DNA of 64,000 bases from Nitrospinaceae bacterium (GCA_029261535.1 JAJDBF010000002.1:79728-143727), one strand, 5' to 3'. Counted from the first letter of the stretch, positions 26,680 through 37,359 are shown. Made by a program: numbers and translations. The notes: generated by a model not told the origin, from the letters alone.

Positions 26680-29255
26680 CCGCACGTCAGCTTTCATTCG
26701 GCCAACAATTTCGACTGGTGCAGGCAGAAAGTCGCGGTGCAGGCAAACGCTTCCTGTTTTTCGTCCTGTGCCTTGCCATCGGCGTGGGCGCGGTGATGAT
26801 GATAAAAAGTTTTTCCTCTCTACTTGAACATTCCATAAAAGGAGAATCCAAAGGTCTGCTCTCCGCCGACATCGAAATCAAAAGTTCCTGGGCACAAAAA
26901 AAGGAAGACCTTGCCTTCCAGCTAAAAGCCTTGCCCTCCGGTACCCGCTTTGTTTTTGTGAAAGAACTGCACGCCATGGTGCAGTATCCCATTGATGCAT
27001 CCGAAACTGGCAAACGGGCTTCGCTGTTGGTCGAGCTCAAAGCGGTTCCCTCCAAGGCACCGCTTTATCCACTTTATGGAGATATCAAAACGCGTCCGGC
27101 GCGCAGTTTGCCGGAACATTTTCAGGATAACGGCACTCTGGTTGAAACCAATTTTCTCATCAAAACAGGTTTGAACATTGGCGACACATTTTCGCTGGGC
27201 AAAATAAAGGCACGGGTATCAGGAGTGCTGGAGTCGGAACCGGATCGCCTGTCGCGCGCCTTCAGCATTGGCCCGCGCCTCCTGGTGTCGCTGGAAACTC
27301 TGGACGCGGCCCAGTTGATCGCGCCGGGCAGTCGGGTCAAGCATCGCACGCTGATTGGCTTACCTGAAGGAGAAAACCTCAATCGCGCGTTTTTCATTTT
27401 ACAGGATGGCTTGTCCGACAAGGCGACCAGCTTGCGAACCTTTGAAGACATGCAATCATCGCTGACGCAGTCCATTAAACGCATCAGCAATTACCTTGGG
27501 ACACTCGGCGTGATCGCCCTGTTGATGGGGGGCATCGGCGTGGCCATGATTGTCCGCACGTTCATGGCGCAGAAACTCGACACCATCGCCATCATGACCT
27601 GCCTCGGAGCCAAACCCAAAACGATTTTTAGAATATATCTTCTGCAAGCACTGTTCCTGGGGTTGGTCGGCAGTCTGCTGGGAATCGCCGCAGGTTACGG
27701 CCTGCAATTTTTACTTCCGCCAAAAATCGAGGGACTGTTACGCATCACCCTCACGCCGGTGTTCGACTGGGAACCTGCTGTGCAGGCACTGCTTCTCGGG
27801 ATGGGGACCACTCTGCTATTCGCACTCTGGCCTTTGGTCCGGGCCGTGCGCACCAAACCACTTCGCCTGTTTCGTCATATCGCGGAAGAGGAAGAGCTCA
27901 GCAAAGGTTCGCGTAAACAACGCTGGGCCGTAGGGTTTTTATTTACCATGGGTCTTGCCGGGAGTATTTTCTGGCAAGCGGAGTCTGTAAAACGTGGCCT
28001 GATTTTTCTTATCGCGCTGGCGGTGTCGGCCCTGCTCCTGCTTGCTGTCTCCACACTGGTATTGAAGTTCATCAAACGTCTGCCGCCCTCGCCTTTCATG
28101 ACGCGACGTTATGGTCTTGCCAATCTGTACCGCCCGAACAATCAGGCACGGTCGATCATCACCGCTCTGGGCATGGGGATCATGCTGGTGCTGGGGATTC
28201 GACTGGTGCAAATGGACCTGATCTCCATGCTGAAAGACAACACCAAAGGCACGCCGCCCAATTATTTCTTCATCGACATTCAGAAAGATCAGGAAGCAAC
28301 ATTTCTTAAAGTGATGGCGGAGACTGCTCCCTCAGCCAAAGTCGATATCACCCCGCTGGTGCGTGCGCGCATATTGCAAATTGATGACCAAAAAATTGCC
28401 GAATGGAAATACAAGGATCGTGCGCGCGAAGAGTGGTTCATCAACCGTGAATTTGTGCTGACCTATTCGCGAGGTGATCCGCCGCCGGGCAACGAAATCA
28501 CCGATGGCACATGGTGGACACCGGAGGAGGGCTCCGTGCCGCAGGTCTCGCTTGAAGAAGACGCGGCAAAACGCCTGGGTGCCAAAGTCGGATCCATCCT
28601 GACCATCGACATACAAGGCATCCCCATTTCTGCGCCAATCACCAGCATCAGGAAGGTGGACTGGCGCAACATGCGCACCAACTTTTATATGATCTTTTCC
28701 CCCGGCGCGTTGGCAGAAGCACCGTTGACCTTCGTTGGGTCCGTCACCGTCAGCAAAGCCAAAGAGCTGGAGGTGCAAACCGCCGTGGTGCAGGCGTTAC
28801 CGAACATCACCGCACTTGGCACTCGCGACATCATTGAAACTGTCGAGAACGTGGTCGACAAACTGCTCACACTGGTCGACTTCATGTCGACCTTCGCGAT
28901 CCTGTCCGGCCTCATCATTTTGTCCGGTGCCGTGGCCTCAACCAAATTCCGCCGATTGAAAGAAGCGGCTATCTTAAAAACACTGGGAGCTAAGCGCGGT
29001 GTGGTGGCAAAGATACTCGGTTACGAATACGCCACACTCGGTGCTATATCTGCTGTGGTGGGTGTCACTCTTTCGATGGCGTTTTCGTGGGCGGTGATGG
29101 AATACGCGGTGAAAGCACCCTGGCATTTTCGTCCGGGGCCGATCAGCCTTGCGCTCATCATCTCGATCATTCTCACCACCCTCACCGGTGTGCTGTCGAG
29201 TCTGGACGTATTGCGCAACAAACCCAGCCTCACCTTCCGCAAACTGGACAGTTGA
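26676..29255 (+). CDS. ybbP: ABC transporter permease, YbbP/FtsX-like
   Basis: An 859-residue permease. It begins with a hydrophobic helix (FLFFVLCLAIGVGAVMMI), then a large periplasmic domain, and three FtsX-type helices near residues 270-400 (LGTLGVIALLMGGIGVAMIV, FLGLVGSLLGIAAGYGL). A second domain half and a second FtsX set follow (STFAILSGLIILSGAVAS, EAAILKTLGAKRGVVAKIL), the duplicated architecture of YbbP. EAAxLKTLGA-type loops contact the ATPase. It overlaps ybbA by four bases. It is followed by the convergent Rieske gene. Full-length by comparison with the roughly 800-residue family. Confidence 0.92.
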   Translation: MTARQLSFGQQFRLVQAESRGAGKRFLFFVLCLAIGVGAVMMIKSFSSLLEHSIKGESKGLLSADIEIKSSWAQKKEDLAFQLKALPSGTRFVFVKELHAMVQYPIDASETGKRASLLVELKAVPSKAPLYPLYGDIKTRPARSLPEHFQDNGTLVETNFLIKTGLNIGDTFSLGKIKARVSGVLESEPDRLSRAFSIGPRLLVSLETLDAAQLIAPGSRVKHRTLIGLPEGENLNRAFFILQDGLSDKATSLRTFEDMQSSLTQSIKRISNYLGTLGVIALLMGGIGVAMIVRTFMAQKLDTIAIMTCLGAKPKTIFRIYLLQALFLGLVGSLLGIAAGYGLQFLLPPKIEGLLRITLTPVFDWEPAVQALLLGMGTTLLFALWPLVRAVRTKPLRLFRHIAEEEELSKGSRKQRWAVGFLFTMGLAGSIFWQAESVKRGLIFLIALAVSALLLLAVSTLVLKFIKRLPPSPFMTRRYGLANLYRPNNQARSIITALGMGIMLVLGIRLVQMDLISMLKDNTKGTPPNYFFIDIQKDQEATFLKVMAETAPSAKVDITPLVRARILQIDDQKIAEWKYKDRAREEWFINREFVLTYSRGDPPPGNEITDGTWWTPEEGSVPQVSLEEDAAKRLGAKVGSILTIDIQGIPISAPITSIRKVDWRNMRTNFYMIFSPGALAEAPLTFVGSVTVSKAKELEVQTAVVQALPNITALGTRDIIETVENVVDKLLTLVDFMSTFAILSGLIILSGAVASTKFRRLKEAAILKTLGAKRGVVAKILGYEYATLGAISAVVGVTLSMAFSWAVMEYAVKAPWHFRPGPISLALIISIILTTLTGVLSSLDVLRNKPSLTFRKLDS

Positions 29256-29271
29256 CTCTACTTATTATTTA

Positions 29272-29598
29272 TTAAAACAGCCGGACGAACGGTGGATCGA
29301 CGGTCAACACAAGATCATCGCCTTCCACGGTTACCGGGTAAGCGCGGATGTCGCCGTTGGGGTGGGAGGTGCAACGACCATCGATGATGTCATACTGCCA
29401 AAAGTGCAATGGGCAGGTGACGGTGGTGCCGAGCAGGTGCCCCTCGCCCAGATGACCGCCGCGATGTTTGCAGAAATCATCTGTCGCGTAAAAAACTCCG
29501 CCGACATTATAAAGCGCGATGTCGTGTCCATCGACTTCAAGAGTTTTGCACGCGCCGGGCGCGAGGTCTGAAACTTTACAAAGTGTGTATTGCGACAT
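29272..29598 (-). CDS. Rieske-type [2Fe-2S] ferredoxin
   Basis: A 108-residue single-domain Rieske protein. The cluster ligands are FCKHRGG (CxH) and CPLHFWQYD (CxxH), 18 residues apart, with the usual LYNVGGVFYATDD strand before. Such small Rieske proteins pass electrons to oxygenases or, as NirD-like forms, to reductases; no partner enzyme is nearby. The start at 29598 gives the standard MSQYTLCKVSDLAPG beginning; an upstream in-frame ATG at 29715 would add an implausible basic leader. It converges on ybbP 16 bases away. Confidence 0.88.
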   Translation of the reverse strand: MSQYTLCKVSDLAPGACKTLEVDGHDIALYNVGGVFYATDDFCKHRGGHLGEGHLLGTTVTCPLHFWQYDIIDGRCTSHPNGDIRAYPVTVEGDDLVLTVDPPFVRLF

Positions 29599-29736
29599 AA
29601 TGTGGTTGGCTAAATTTAAAAGAGAACGTCGCCTGCTTCGCGTCCCTCTATTCAAGGGAGACCGTTGCATAACTTTAAAATTAAAGGCGGTATTCTCAAG
29701 GAACCGTGCGGTCAATTAATAAACCGTGCTTAATTA

Positions 29737-29830
29737 TCCCTCCCCTTCCAAGGGGAGGGGTTGGGAGGGGTCATCCATACAACCTCCCCTGTATCCCCTC
29801 CTTTGATGAAGGAGGGGAATATGAAATTCC
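29737..29830. repeat. Palindromic intergenic repeat (family D)
   Basis: TCCCTCCCCTTCCAAGGGGA, then GGGGTTGGGAGGGGTCATCC, then a second palindrome CCCCTCCTTTGATGAAGGAG. The first part matches 9750-9800. No gene in this gap is supported. Confidence 0.65.
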
Positions 29831-29898
29831 GGGTTATGCAAAGCTCTCCTTTAAAAGGGGGAATCTTTGGGGAAGCGATTTGTCGAAAATAAGGTTTC

Positions 29899-30600
29899 AT
29901 GGTATCAAAGAATAATATTCTATCTTTGTTGAAGGGCTATTGCAAAATGTCCCGTACCCACCCATCCCCTGCGAAATTTTTCTCGAGCCTCTTCCACGCA
30001 AACCGTTTTTATCGAACCTGGCTTCCATTCATTTTTTTATTGCCTGTTGTTTTTGTCGGAATGTTCACGCCCGCGCTGGCGGTCGATAGCGGCTACCTGC
30101 CACGCTCTGCCTACGTTGCCCCGCCCTACGTCCCGCCTCCGCCGCCGGAGCCCAAGGTGCACATGATCGACAACGGCGACGGCACACTCACCGACGATCA
30201 TGGACTGACGTGGACCCGCAAGGACAGCTACGCCGATCTTGGAAAATGTCTCAACTGGTACCAGTCCAGGGAATACGTGACTCTACTCAATCGCGATCAA
30301 TTCGCGGGCCACGCCGATTGGCGCATGCCTTCATTGATAGATTTGGTCGGTATTTATGACGACACGCGGGAGGTGGTCATGGGGCACGACAACAATCCCG
30401 AGTTCACGATGCGCACCGATCCACTGTTCGCCAAGGGAGCGGCCTACTGGTACTGGACCTCGGACGCTGAGTTCACCAAGCTTACGGACTGTTGCGCCAG
30501 GACTTTTTATTTTGTAACGGGGATGACTTTTATCAGGCGGTTTTCGTTGTGCAATAACGGCGGGGTACGGGCCGTGCGGGGTGAAAGCACCAGGGAGTGA
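29899..30600 (+). CDS. Exported DUF1566 domain protein
   Basis: A 233-residue protein. A hydrophobic segment (WLPFIFLLPVVFVGMFTP) ending near ALAVDS acts as signal peptide or anchor. A Pro-rich linker (YVAPPYVPPPPPEPK) leads to the DUF1566 domain: MIDNGDGTLTDDHGLTWTRK, WYQSREYVTLLN, HADWRMPSLIDLVGIY, YWYWTSD and the final GGVRAVRGE. It likely lies in the periplasm or on the surface. An alternative ATG at 29947 (MSRTHPSP) gives a 217-residue form; neither start has a strong ribosome site. The shorter DUF1566 relative at 3900 has no signal peptide. Confidence 0.82.
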   Translation: MVSKNNILSLLKGYCKMSRTHPSPAKFFSSLFHANRFYRTWLPFIFLLPVVFVGMFTPALAVDSGYLPRSAYVAPPYVPPPPPEPKVHMIDNGDGTLTDDHGLTWTRKDSYADLGKCLNWYQSREYVTLLNRDQFAGHADWRMPSLIDLVGIYDDTREVVMGHDNNPEFTMRTDPLFAKGAAYWYWTSDAEFTKLTDCCARTFYFVTGMTFIRRFSLCNNGGVRAVRGESTRE

Positions 30601-30644
30601 GTCAAAATAAAAAAGACGGTGTGGCTCGTTTCTTAAAAACTATT

Positions 30645-31358
30645 TTAATTTTTAGAGCCGCCTTTTTTCGCCTGTTCCATCGGGATGATGAGAGCTTCCT
30701 TCCGATGCCGTACAATTTCTCCGCCAATGAGGTAGATCACATCCTCGCAGACATTGGTGGCGTGATCCGCCACTCGTTCCAGATAACGCGAGGCCGAGAG
30801 CAACTCCAGTAGCGGACGCAATTTTTCCGGCCCCTTTCCCAACTGACTTTCAAACGTAAAAAACATTTTGCGGTTGAGATCATCGACTTCATCATCCATG
30901 GCGCACACCCGGCGCGCCAGCACCGAATCGAGGTCCACCAGAGAATTGAGCGCGTGTTGCAACATCCATTGAGTTTTTTCCGCCATCAGGGGAAACTCAT
31001 CCGGAATGGTGAGGGTGACGTGATCCGCCAGGAAAACTGAACGCTCGGCAATATTGACCGCAAGGTCACCAATGCGTTCGAGATCGTTATTTATTTTTAG
31101 AAAGGCCACCACCAGTCGAAGATCGTTAGCGACCGGTTGGTAGAGTGCCAGAACTTTAAGACATTCTTCTTCCAGTTCGACTTCCATTTCATCGATTATT
31201 CTGTCGGATTGCATGATCTCGGTTGCCAGCCTGGCATCGCGGGTGATGATCGACCGGACGGCACTCGCCACATTTTCTTCGACATGGGCGCCAAGAGTAT
31301 GCGTCATCTTCTTGAGTAGAAGAATCGCATTTTCAATGTGCATGGTATGACGAGGCAT
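30645..31358 (-). CDS. phoU: Phosphate signalling protein PhoU
   Basis: A 237-residue PhoU with the usual two three-helix PhoU repeats. MPRHTMHIENAILLLKKMTH begins the first; VALYQPVANDLRLVVAFLKI and NDLERIGDLAVNIAER mark its metal-binding E/DxxxD core, and YLERVADHATNVCEDVIYLI the second. PhoU dampens PhoR when phosphate is plentiful, working with the Pst transporter at the membrane. It is the last gene of the phoB-phoR-pstSCAB-phoU block, 17 bases after pstB. It converges with the DUF1566 gene, 44 bases between stops. Confidence 0.95.
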   Translation of the reverse strand: MPRHTMHIENAILLLKKMTHTLGAHVEENVASAVRSIITRDARLATEIMQSDRIIDEMEVELEEECLKVLALYQPVANDLRLVVAFLKINNDLERIGDLAVNIAERSVFLADHVTLTIPDEFPLMAEKTQWMLQHALNSLVDLDSVLARRVCAMDDEVDDLNRKMFFTFESQLGKGPEKLRPLLELLSASRYLERVADHATNVCEDVIYLIGGEIVRHRKEALIIPMEQAKKGGSKN

Positions 31359-31375
31359 GATCTTAAGCTCCTGTA

Positions 31376-32251
31376 TCAGCCAAACCGGCCGGTGATATAG
31401 TCCTCTGTTTCCTGCTGACGCGGATTCGTGAACAGGGCTTTCGTGGGCTCAAACTCCACCAGCTTCCCCAGCAGAAGAAACCCGGTATGATCGGACACCC
31501 GCGCGGCTTGTTGCATGTTATGCGTCACCAGAACAATCGTGTAGTGTTCTTTCAGACCAACCATCAAATCTTCAATTTTTGCCGTGGCAACCGGGTCGAG
31601 TGCCGAACAGGGTTCGTCCATCAGCAGAACTTCCGGCTCCACCGCTATCGCCCGCGCAATACAAAGTCGCTGTTGCTGACCACCGGACATCCCGAGGGCA
31701 CTTTCCGGAAGACGGTCTTTCACTTCATCCCACAGCGCGGCGGACTTCAAACTCTTTTCGACAATCGCATCCAGTTCATCTTTTCTGTTCACACCATGGA
31801 TGCGCGGCCCGTAAGCAATATTTTCATAAATACTTTTCGGAAACGGATTCGATTTTTGAAACACCAGTCCCACGCGCTTGCGCAAATCGCTAACTTCCAG
31901 CCGGGTGTCGTAGATGTCTTCACCGGCGATTTCCACTTTGCCTTCAAGTCGGGCTCCGTCCACCAGATCGTTCATCCGGTTCAGGCAACGCAACAAAGTA
32001 GACTTGCCGCAACCGGAAGGACCAATGTAAGCGGTGATCATGCCCTCGGGGATTTCCATACAGACATCGATCAGGACCTGCTTCTCGCCATAATAAAAAT
32101 TCACATGGTCGATGTTGACCATGACGCGATTCGACGTTCCCTGCTCACTTGAATTTCCCGTGTGATCCGTATCTGACAGTTTACCTTCATTTCCCTCTTT
32201 TTGGGAAAGGAAGGATCGGATTTCACCTTTCATGGGTTTTGCCGGTTCCAT
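31376..32251 (-). CDS. pstB: Phosphate ABC transporter ATPase PstB
   Basis: A 291-residue PstB. Walker [10 protein letters not shown], signature [16 protein letters not shown], Walker [14 protein letters not shown] and [13 protein letters not shown] are all intact. The PstB-specific [20 protein letters not shown] and [20 protein letters not shown] are present. A 45-residue charged N-terminal extension precedes the usual start; the ATG at 32125 ([12 protein letters not shown]) would give a standard length, so the true start could be there. It drives phosphate import with PstC and PstA, 11 bases downstream of pstA. Confidence 0.95.
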   Translation of the reverse strand: MEPAKPMKGEIRSFLSQKEGNEGKLSDTDHTGNSSEQGTSNRVMVNIDHVNFYYGEKQVLIDVCMEIPEGMITAYIGPSGCGKSTLLRCLNRMNDLVDGARLEGKVEIAGEDIYDTRLEVSDLRKRVGLVFQKSNPFPKSIYENIAYGPRIHGVNRKDELDAIVEKSLKSAALWDEVKDRLPESALGMSGGQQQRLCIARAIAVEPEVLLMDEPCSALDPVATAKIEDLMVGLKEHYTIVLVTHNMQQAARVSDHTGFLLLGKLVEFEPTKALFTNPRQQETEDYITGRFG

Positions 32252-32261
32252 AATTTTGCCT

Positions 32262-33890
32262 TTACAAGCCGGAGACAGTCAATTTTTTCCTGAGCCGATT
32301 CCTGAGTGAAATCGCCAGGCTGTTCAAAAGTAACACGATGAGCAGTAACAAAAAAGTCGTGGTGAAAACCATGGGTCGTGCCGCATCGATGTTCGGCGAC
32401 TGGAAACCGACATCATAGATGTGGAACCCGAGGTGCATAAACTTTCGATCCAGATGAAGAAACGGTGAAAACGAATCGACCGCGAGTGCCGGTGCCAGCT
32501 TGACCACGCCCGTGATCATGAGTGGAGCCACTTCGCCTGCGGCGCGCGCCATAGCGAGAATCAACCCCGTAAGTATAGACGGCATAACCGCCGGAAGCAC
32601 CACTCGGAAAATTGTTTCAAACTGAGTCGAACCCAGTGCCAGCGCGGCTTCCCGGATACCGCGTGGAACCGCCGCCAACCCTTCTTCCGTCGCCACAATC
32701 ACCACCGGCACGGTGAGCAATGCCAGAGTGAGCGAAGCCCAGAGGATGCCGCCGGTGCCGAAGGTGGGCGTTGGCAGGGCTTCCGCAAAAAACAGGGTGT
32801 CGATGGTGCCACCAATAAAATAAATAAAGAACCCAACACCGAAAACGCCGAACACAATGGATGGCACACCGGCAAGGTTGTTGACCGCGATACGTACCAT
32901 GCTCACCATCTTGCCTTGCTTTGCGTACTCCCGCAGATAAAACGCCGCCAGCACACCCAGCGGAGTCGCGACAATGCTCATGATCATGACCATCATTACC
33001 GTACCAAAAATTGCAGGAAACACACCGCCTTCAGTATTGGATTCACGCGGGTCTCCGGACACAAATTCCCAGAGTCCGCTGATGAAATATCCGACCCGGT
33101 CGAACAGGCCAAAACTATTGGGCTGGTAAGCCCGCACAATCTGATCCAGGGGAATGCGTTTGTCCTGCCCGTCGCCGGCGCGGACCATCAGACTGGAGGT
33201 CAGTTTTTTCCGAAGCTCAGAAAGCGTCTTGACGTGAACTTCATATTGCTCTTCCAGCTTTTTTATTTCCGCTAGTTCTTCATCAACCTCGGAACCGGCC
33301 GCAATCCCGTCGAGGGCCAGTTGTTTGAGGTTCAGCCGGTGGCGCGAGATAGCGTGATTGATTCTGCCGATGCTGAATTTTTCAATCTCCTTGATTTCAT
33401 CGAGGATATCTTCCACTTCGGGAATTTTTTTCAGGAAGGCCTGGTTGGCCTCGTCCTGACCGGACGCAATGGTTTTTCCTGCTTCTTTATATTCCTGGAT
33501 CACCCCGTAAAAATGCCCCCACTCCCGTCGTTCAAAAACGGAGATAGCATCGGGTGTTGCCCTGGAAACGATATCCACCTCATCGACCCAGATAAAGTCA
33601 TCGCCGTAGAGATCGCGGTTGCCGCGCTTGACCTGAATGCGTGACCCGAGAATTATTTTTTTCTCACCTTCCGTTTCGAAAATCTCTTCGCGGTCGGTGA
33701 TCTCTCCAATCAACGTGGACCCATTCTTCAATTCAAAGCGATGAACTTCCGACGGCCAGAAATAGACCATTCCGTTGACCAGGATCGCCAGCAATAATCC
33801 TGAAATGAGGATCATGCATGCCGCCAGAGTGGCCCCGGTCAACCAGATGAAGGAGTCGCCACGTGCCCAGATTTTTTGAAATTTATTCAT
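32262..33890 (-). CDS. pstA: Phosphate ABC transporter permease PstA, long form
   Basis: A 542-residue PstA, nearly twice the roughly 300 residues of the E. coli protein. After the first transmembrane helix ([19 protein letters not shown]), about 230 residues are inserted before the permease core: a beta-rich part ([18 protein letters not shown]) and a helical, probably coiled-coil stretch ([15 protein letters not shown] through [11 protein letters not shown]). The core has the EAA loop [14 protein letters not shown] and [14 protein letters not shown]. Long PstA forms with a large insertion are known from pseudomonads. It imports phosphate with PstC and PstB. It starts 23 bases after pstC's stop. 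Confidence 0.93.
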   Translation of the reverse strand: MNKFQKIWARGDSFIWLTGATLAACMILISGLLLAILVNGMVYFWPSEVHRFELKNGSTLIGEITDREEIFETEGEKKIILGSRIQVKRGNRDLYGDDFIWVDEVDIVSRATPDAISVFERREWGHFYGVIQEYKEAGKTIASGQDEANQAFLKKIPEVEDILDEIKEIEKFSIGRINHAISRHRLNLKQLALDGIAAGSEVDEELAEIKKLEEQYEVHVKTLSELRKKLTSSLMVRAGDGQDKRIPLDQIVRAYQPNSFGLFDRVGYFISGLWEFVSGDPRESNTEGGVFPAIFGTVMMVMIMSIVATPLGVLAAFYLREYAKQGKMVSMVRIAVNNLAGVPSIVFGVFGVGFFIYFIGGTIDTLFFAEALPTPTFGTGGILWASLTLALLTVPVVIVATEEGLAAVPRGIREAALALGSTQFETIFRVVLPAVMPSILTGLILAMARAAGEVAPLMITGVVKLAPALAVDSFSPFLHLDRKFMHLGFHIYDVGFQSPNIDAARPMVFTTTFLLLLIVLLLNSLAISLRNRLRKKLTVSGL

Positions 33891-33913
33891 TCAGTATCAA
33901 TTCTCCGTAGAGC

Positions 33914-36181
33914 TTAAAGCACCCGGTATTTTTCTCTCAGTTTGAGCCGCACCCATTCGGCAATGCTATTGACAACGAAGGTGAACAGGAACAACAGCAA
34001 GGCGGCAAGAAACAGAATGCGAAACAGGGTGCCGCCCTCCGGTGCTTCCGGCAATTCCACCGCGATGTTTGCTGACAACGCGCGGAATCCGGAAAACGCG
34101 CTCAAGTCCATGATCGGTGTGTTGCCGGTCGCCATCAAAACGATCATGGTTTCGCCCACCGCGCGACCAAACCCGATCATCAGTGCAGAAAAAATTCCCG
34201 GACTCGCCGTCGGCAGAACAACGCGGACAGCGGTCTGCCAGCGCGTCGCCCCCAGGGCCAGCGATCCGGCGGACAAGAGCTTGGGCACACTCGACAGGGA
34301 ATCTTCTGCAATTGTAAAAATAATCGGGATCACGGCAAACCCCATGGCCATGCCTACCACCAGGGAATTTCTCTGGTCATAACCCAGCCCGGCGGCATCG
34401 AGCAACCAGACTCTAAAATCTCCCTGCAGAAGTACGGATTCAAACCAGATGCCGAGCCCCAGGGCAAGCCCGGTGCCGATGAGAACCAGAATAAGCAGGA
34501 AGTAAAATTCTGTAGCCGGTTTTTCTTTAAAATAAAACCTGAGGTCGGTGTGCTCGGCAATGTATTGCACCACAACCACCAGCAAACCGATCACCAGCGG
34601 CATCATCAACAAGGAGGGCAATAATTCTTCGACACGGGGTGCCAGCCAGAGGGCCGCAAAAAATCCCAGCACCACGCTGGGAAGTGCCGCCATGAACTCC
34701 ACCGTCGGTTTTACCAGATGCACCAGCGAGTCGTGCATGAACTGAGAGGAATAAAACGCCGCAAACAACGCCAGCGGGGCCGCGAACAGCATGGCGTACA
34801 GCGTCCCCTTGAGTGTCCCGAAAATAAGTGGCGTCAGGCTGAACTTGGGTTCAAATTCATCGGTCCCGCCAGTGGATTGCCAGGAGTATTCTGAATTCTC
34901 ATACCCTTCATAACGCACCTTGCCGAACAGGGAGCGCAAGGTAATACCGGGGTGGGGATTGCTTACCGTCCAATGCCCCAGCCTTCCCTTTCCGTCCAAC
35001 GCTAAAATCCCATCGCCCTTGGGAGCCATCACCAGATCGGCAATGTTCTCTTTCCATCCGGTATCCAATTCGTATTCGGTCTGGCCCGACGTTCCGAAAT
35101 GGTATCTCACCATGCCATCATCGCCAGTGGTAACGAACCCCTTGTCCCGATGCGAAGGTCCTATCGCGCGCACAGCTCCTGCATGAGATTCAAACCCGTG
35201 GACCAGACTCAGGTGATAACGTTGGTCGTCGCCCTTCATTATCTGGGATGAAATGACACGACCTTCTGCATCTCCGAGAATGAGCGTCATCCCGCCTTTT
35301 AAAAATTTAAGCACGGTGATCTTCACCGCCTTGCCGGGAGTGGCCCCGATGATTTCTGCGGACGAATCTATTTCATCCGTAGGCAAAGCCAACCGGATGA
35401 CCTGACCCGATTCGGTTCCGGCATAGACGGCACTCAGTTCATGATCCATGGCGAGAGCGGTGATGGCTCCTTTATTGGGCAAGGTAAATTGATGGGACTG
35501 CGTTTTGGTGCGGACCACGCCCATCATATTTTTCTTGCGTTTCACCTGCACCACAGCAACCTCGTTCGGCCCGGTCACCGCTGTGACCATATAACCCGCA
35601 TCGCCCACATGATGATGGATCAACTCAATCGGGCGCCCGGATTCGCTCAGTTGAACAAAATCCAGGATGTCTGCTCCCGGGTGCACACTGCGTTCATTTT
35701 TTTCATTGAAGGAGATATCAAATTTAATCTGGACACCGAGCGACCTGCCATCAGACAGGCCAAGGACTACCATGTGGTTTTGCGGCGTTGAAGCGGAAGT
35801 GATCCGGGCACCGTCAAGATCCGGCAAAGCAACCGGCGGCCAGGTGTTGCCGCCTTTCAGAGACTGAAAGAAAATTCCCTGGCTGGTAACAGTGTAGGCA
35901 ATGGTTTTGTATTCTTCGGTGGCAAAGGCCAGGACCGTTCCTTTGGCTTTGATATCGATCACCTTGTTGAGGGAAACTTCCGGCGATTGAAACAAGGGAA
36001 AGACTTCCGCGGCGATGACAAAAAAGATCGCGAGGATAAAAAAGATGACCATGAACCCGCTGGCCGAGACCACACGGGTGGCCATGCGGTCTTTCGCCAG
36101 TCGTCCGCGAAGCCCTTTTTCGGTCGCCATGGTGGCGACTTTTTCAGGGATCGAGCCCGAGTCTGTCACGCCCTCACTCAT
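33914..36181 (-). CDS. pstC: Phosphate ABC transporter permease PstC, long form
   Basis: A 755-residue PstC against about 320 in E. coli. One transmembrane helix (SGFMVIFFILAIFFVIAAEVF) is followed by about 360 residues that look like a periplasmic beta-propeller: repeated strands such as GAITALAMDHELSAVYAGTE, GAVRAIGPSHRDKGFVTTGDD and HPGITLRSLFGK. The permease core follows with EAA loop GSLALGATRWQTAV and GFGRAVGETMIVLMA. Long PstC forms are known in pseudomonads; whether they bear the same propeller I cannot check. It pairs with long PstA, and both lengthened domains face the periplasm, where PstS docks. Confidence 0.92.
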   Translation of the reverse strand: MSEGVTDSGSIPEKVATMATEKGLRGRLAKDRMATRVVSASGFMVIFFILAIFFVIAAEVFPLFQSPEVSLNKVIDIKAKGTVLAFATEEYKTIAYTVTSQGIFFQSLKGGNTWPPVALPDLDGARITSASTPQNHMVVLGLSDGRSLGVQIKFDISFNEKNERSVHPGADILDFVQLSESGRPIELIHHHVGDAGYMVTAVTGPNEVAVVQVKRKKNMMGVVRTKTQSHQFTLPNKGAITALAMDHELSAVYAGTESGQVIRLALPTDEIDSSAEIIGATPGKAVKITVLKFLKGGMTLILGDAEGRVISSQIMKGDDQRYHLSLVHGFESHAGAVRAIGPSHRDKGFVTTGDDGMVRYHFGTSGQTEYELDTGWKENIADLVMAPKGDGILALDGKGRLGHWTVSNPHPGITLRSLFGKVRYEGYENSEYSWQSTGGTDEFEPKFSLTPLIFGTLKGTLYAMLFAAPLALFAAFYSSQFMHDSLVHLVKPTVEFMAALPSVVLGFFAALWLAPRVEELLPSLLMMPLVIGLLVVVVQYIAEHTDLRFYFKEKPATEFYFLLILVLIGTGLALGLGIWFESVLLQGDFRVWLLDAAGLGYDQRNSLVVGMAMGFAVIPIIFTIAEDSLSSVPKLLSAGSLALGATRWQTAVRVVLPTASPGIFSALMIGFGRAVGETMIVLMATGNTPIMDLSAFSGFRALSANIAVELPEAPEGGTLFRILFLAALLLFLFTFVVNSIAEWVRLKLREKYRVL

Positions 36182-36251
36182 GGGTGAACCTTTTGAGATA
36201 AGGCAAAAAAAGTTGATGGATGCGAATCAATTGTTATCAATGAATCCTCGC

Positions 36252-37226
36252 TTACTTTTTCAGTTTGGACAGTTCTTCATTTGCAATTGATGCTGGCATG
36301 GGAAAGTATCCCCCTTTGACCACAAGCTCCTGACCTCTTTTGGAGAGAACGAATTTCAAAAATTCGAGGGTCAACGAGTCCATCGGCTTTCCCGGAGCCT
36401 TGTTGACATAGACAAAAAGAAAACGGGCTAGCGGGTAGTCGCCCTCCAGCGCATTTTCCACGGTGGGCTCGGCGTAGTTTTTACCCGACTCAGACAATGG
36501 AAGCGCACGCACACCGGCGGTGCGGTAACCGATGCCGCTGTAACCCATACCAAACCGATCGACACTGACACCGAGCACCACGGAAGCCGACCCCGGTTGC
36601 TCCTTGACTTCATTCTTAAAGTCACCTTTCTTCATGGCAACTTTTTTGAAAAATCCGTAAGTGCCCGAAGCCGAGTTACGACCAAACAAACTGATCGGAC
36701 GGTTGGCCCAGTCCCCGGTGAGGCCAAGCGCGCCCCAGGTTTTAGCGTTGGCCTTGCCGCGCTTCTGCGTTTTGGAATAGGCGGCATCGATTTGCGCCAG
36801 ACTCAATCCCTTGATGGGATTATCCTTGTGAACAAATACCGCCAACGCGTCGATACCCACCCGAACGGGCGTTGGCTTGTAACCAAATTTTTCTTCAAAC
36901 GCATCGACTTCCTTCGACTTCATATCGCGAGACATCGGGCCCAGTTGAGCGATCGCTTCAATCAACGCGGGCGGAGCCGTGGAAGACCCTTTGCCCTCAA
37001 TCTGTACATTCACATTAGGATAGGTCTCGCGAAATTTTTCCGCCCAGTAGGTCATCAGATTGTTTAAGGTATCCGAGCCAATACTGTTGAGGTTGCCGCT
37101 GACCCCACTGGTTTTCTTATAAGTCGGCAGACCCGGATCAACCACAATCGGTCCTGCCATCGCCACGGTACCCATACCCGACATTAAAGTCAGTGCCAGG
37201 GCACCGGCTACAATTTTGCTTTTCAT
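36252..37226 (-). CDS. pstS: Periplasmic phosphate-binding protein PstS
   Basis: A 324-residue PstS. The signal peptide [19 protein letters not shown] ends near AMAGP. Phosphate-contacting stretches are visible: [45 protein letters not shown] and [13 protein letters not shown]. It captures phosphate and delivers it to PstC-PstA. The ATG at 37226 is chosen because AAAAGGAGCTGGAACA precedes it; the frame opens earlier at 37277. Two candidate Pho boxes lie upstream, so it probably has its own PhoB-dependent promoter within the block. pstC follows after 70 bases. Confidence 0.95.
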   Translation of the reverse strand: MKSKIVAGALALTLMSGMGTVAMAGPIVVDPGLPTYKKTSGVSGNLNSIGSDTLNNLMTYWAEKFRETYPNVNVQIEGKGSSTAPPALIEAIAQLGPMSRDMKSKEVDAFEEKFGYKPTPVRVGIDALAVFVHKDNPIKGLSLAQIDAAYSKTQKRGKANAKTWGALGLTGDWANRPISLFGRNSASGTYGFFKKVAMKKGDFKNEVKEQPGSASVVLGVSVDRFGMGYSGIGYRTAGVRALPLSESGKNYAEPTVENALEGDYPLARFLFVYVNKAPGKPMDSLTLEFLKFVLSKRGQELVVKGGYFPMPASIANEELSKLKK

Positions 37227-37279
37227 TGTTCCAGCTCCTTTTCCAATTTGACCTTCCATATAATTTTGCCTTTCCATTG

Positions 37280-37297
37280 TTAGGGTTTTATGAGGGT
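37280..37297 (-). promoter_or_regulatory. Candidate Pho box, proximal to pstS
   Basis: TTAGGG and TGAGGG on the plus strand, one 11-base period apart. This fits the direct-repeat architecture of PhoB sites. Related pairs lie at 37360 and 39955. Confidence 0.45.
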
Positions 37298-37359
37298 TTC
37301 AAATATTCAGGACAACCACCAACAATTGGATGCCTTTCAGCCGAGATTAGCCTTCAAAT

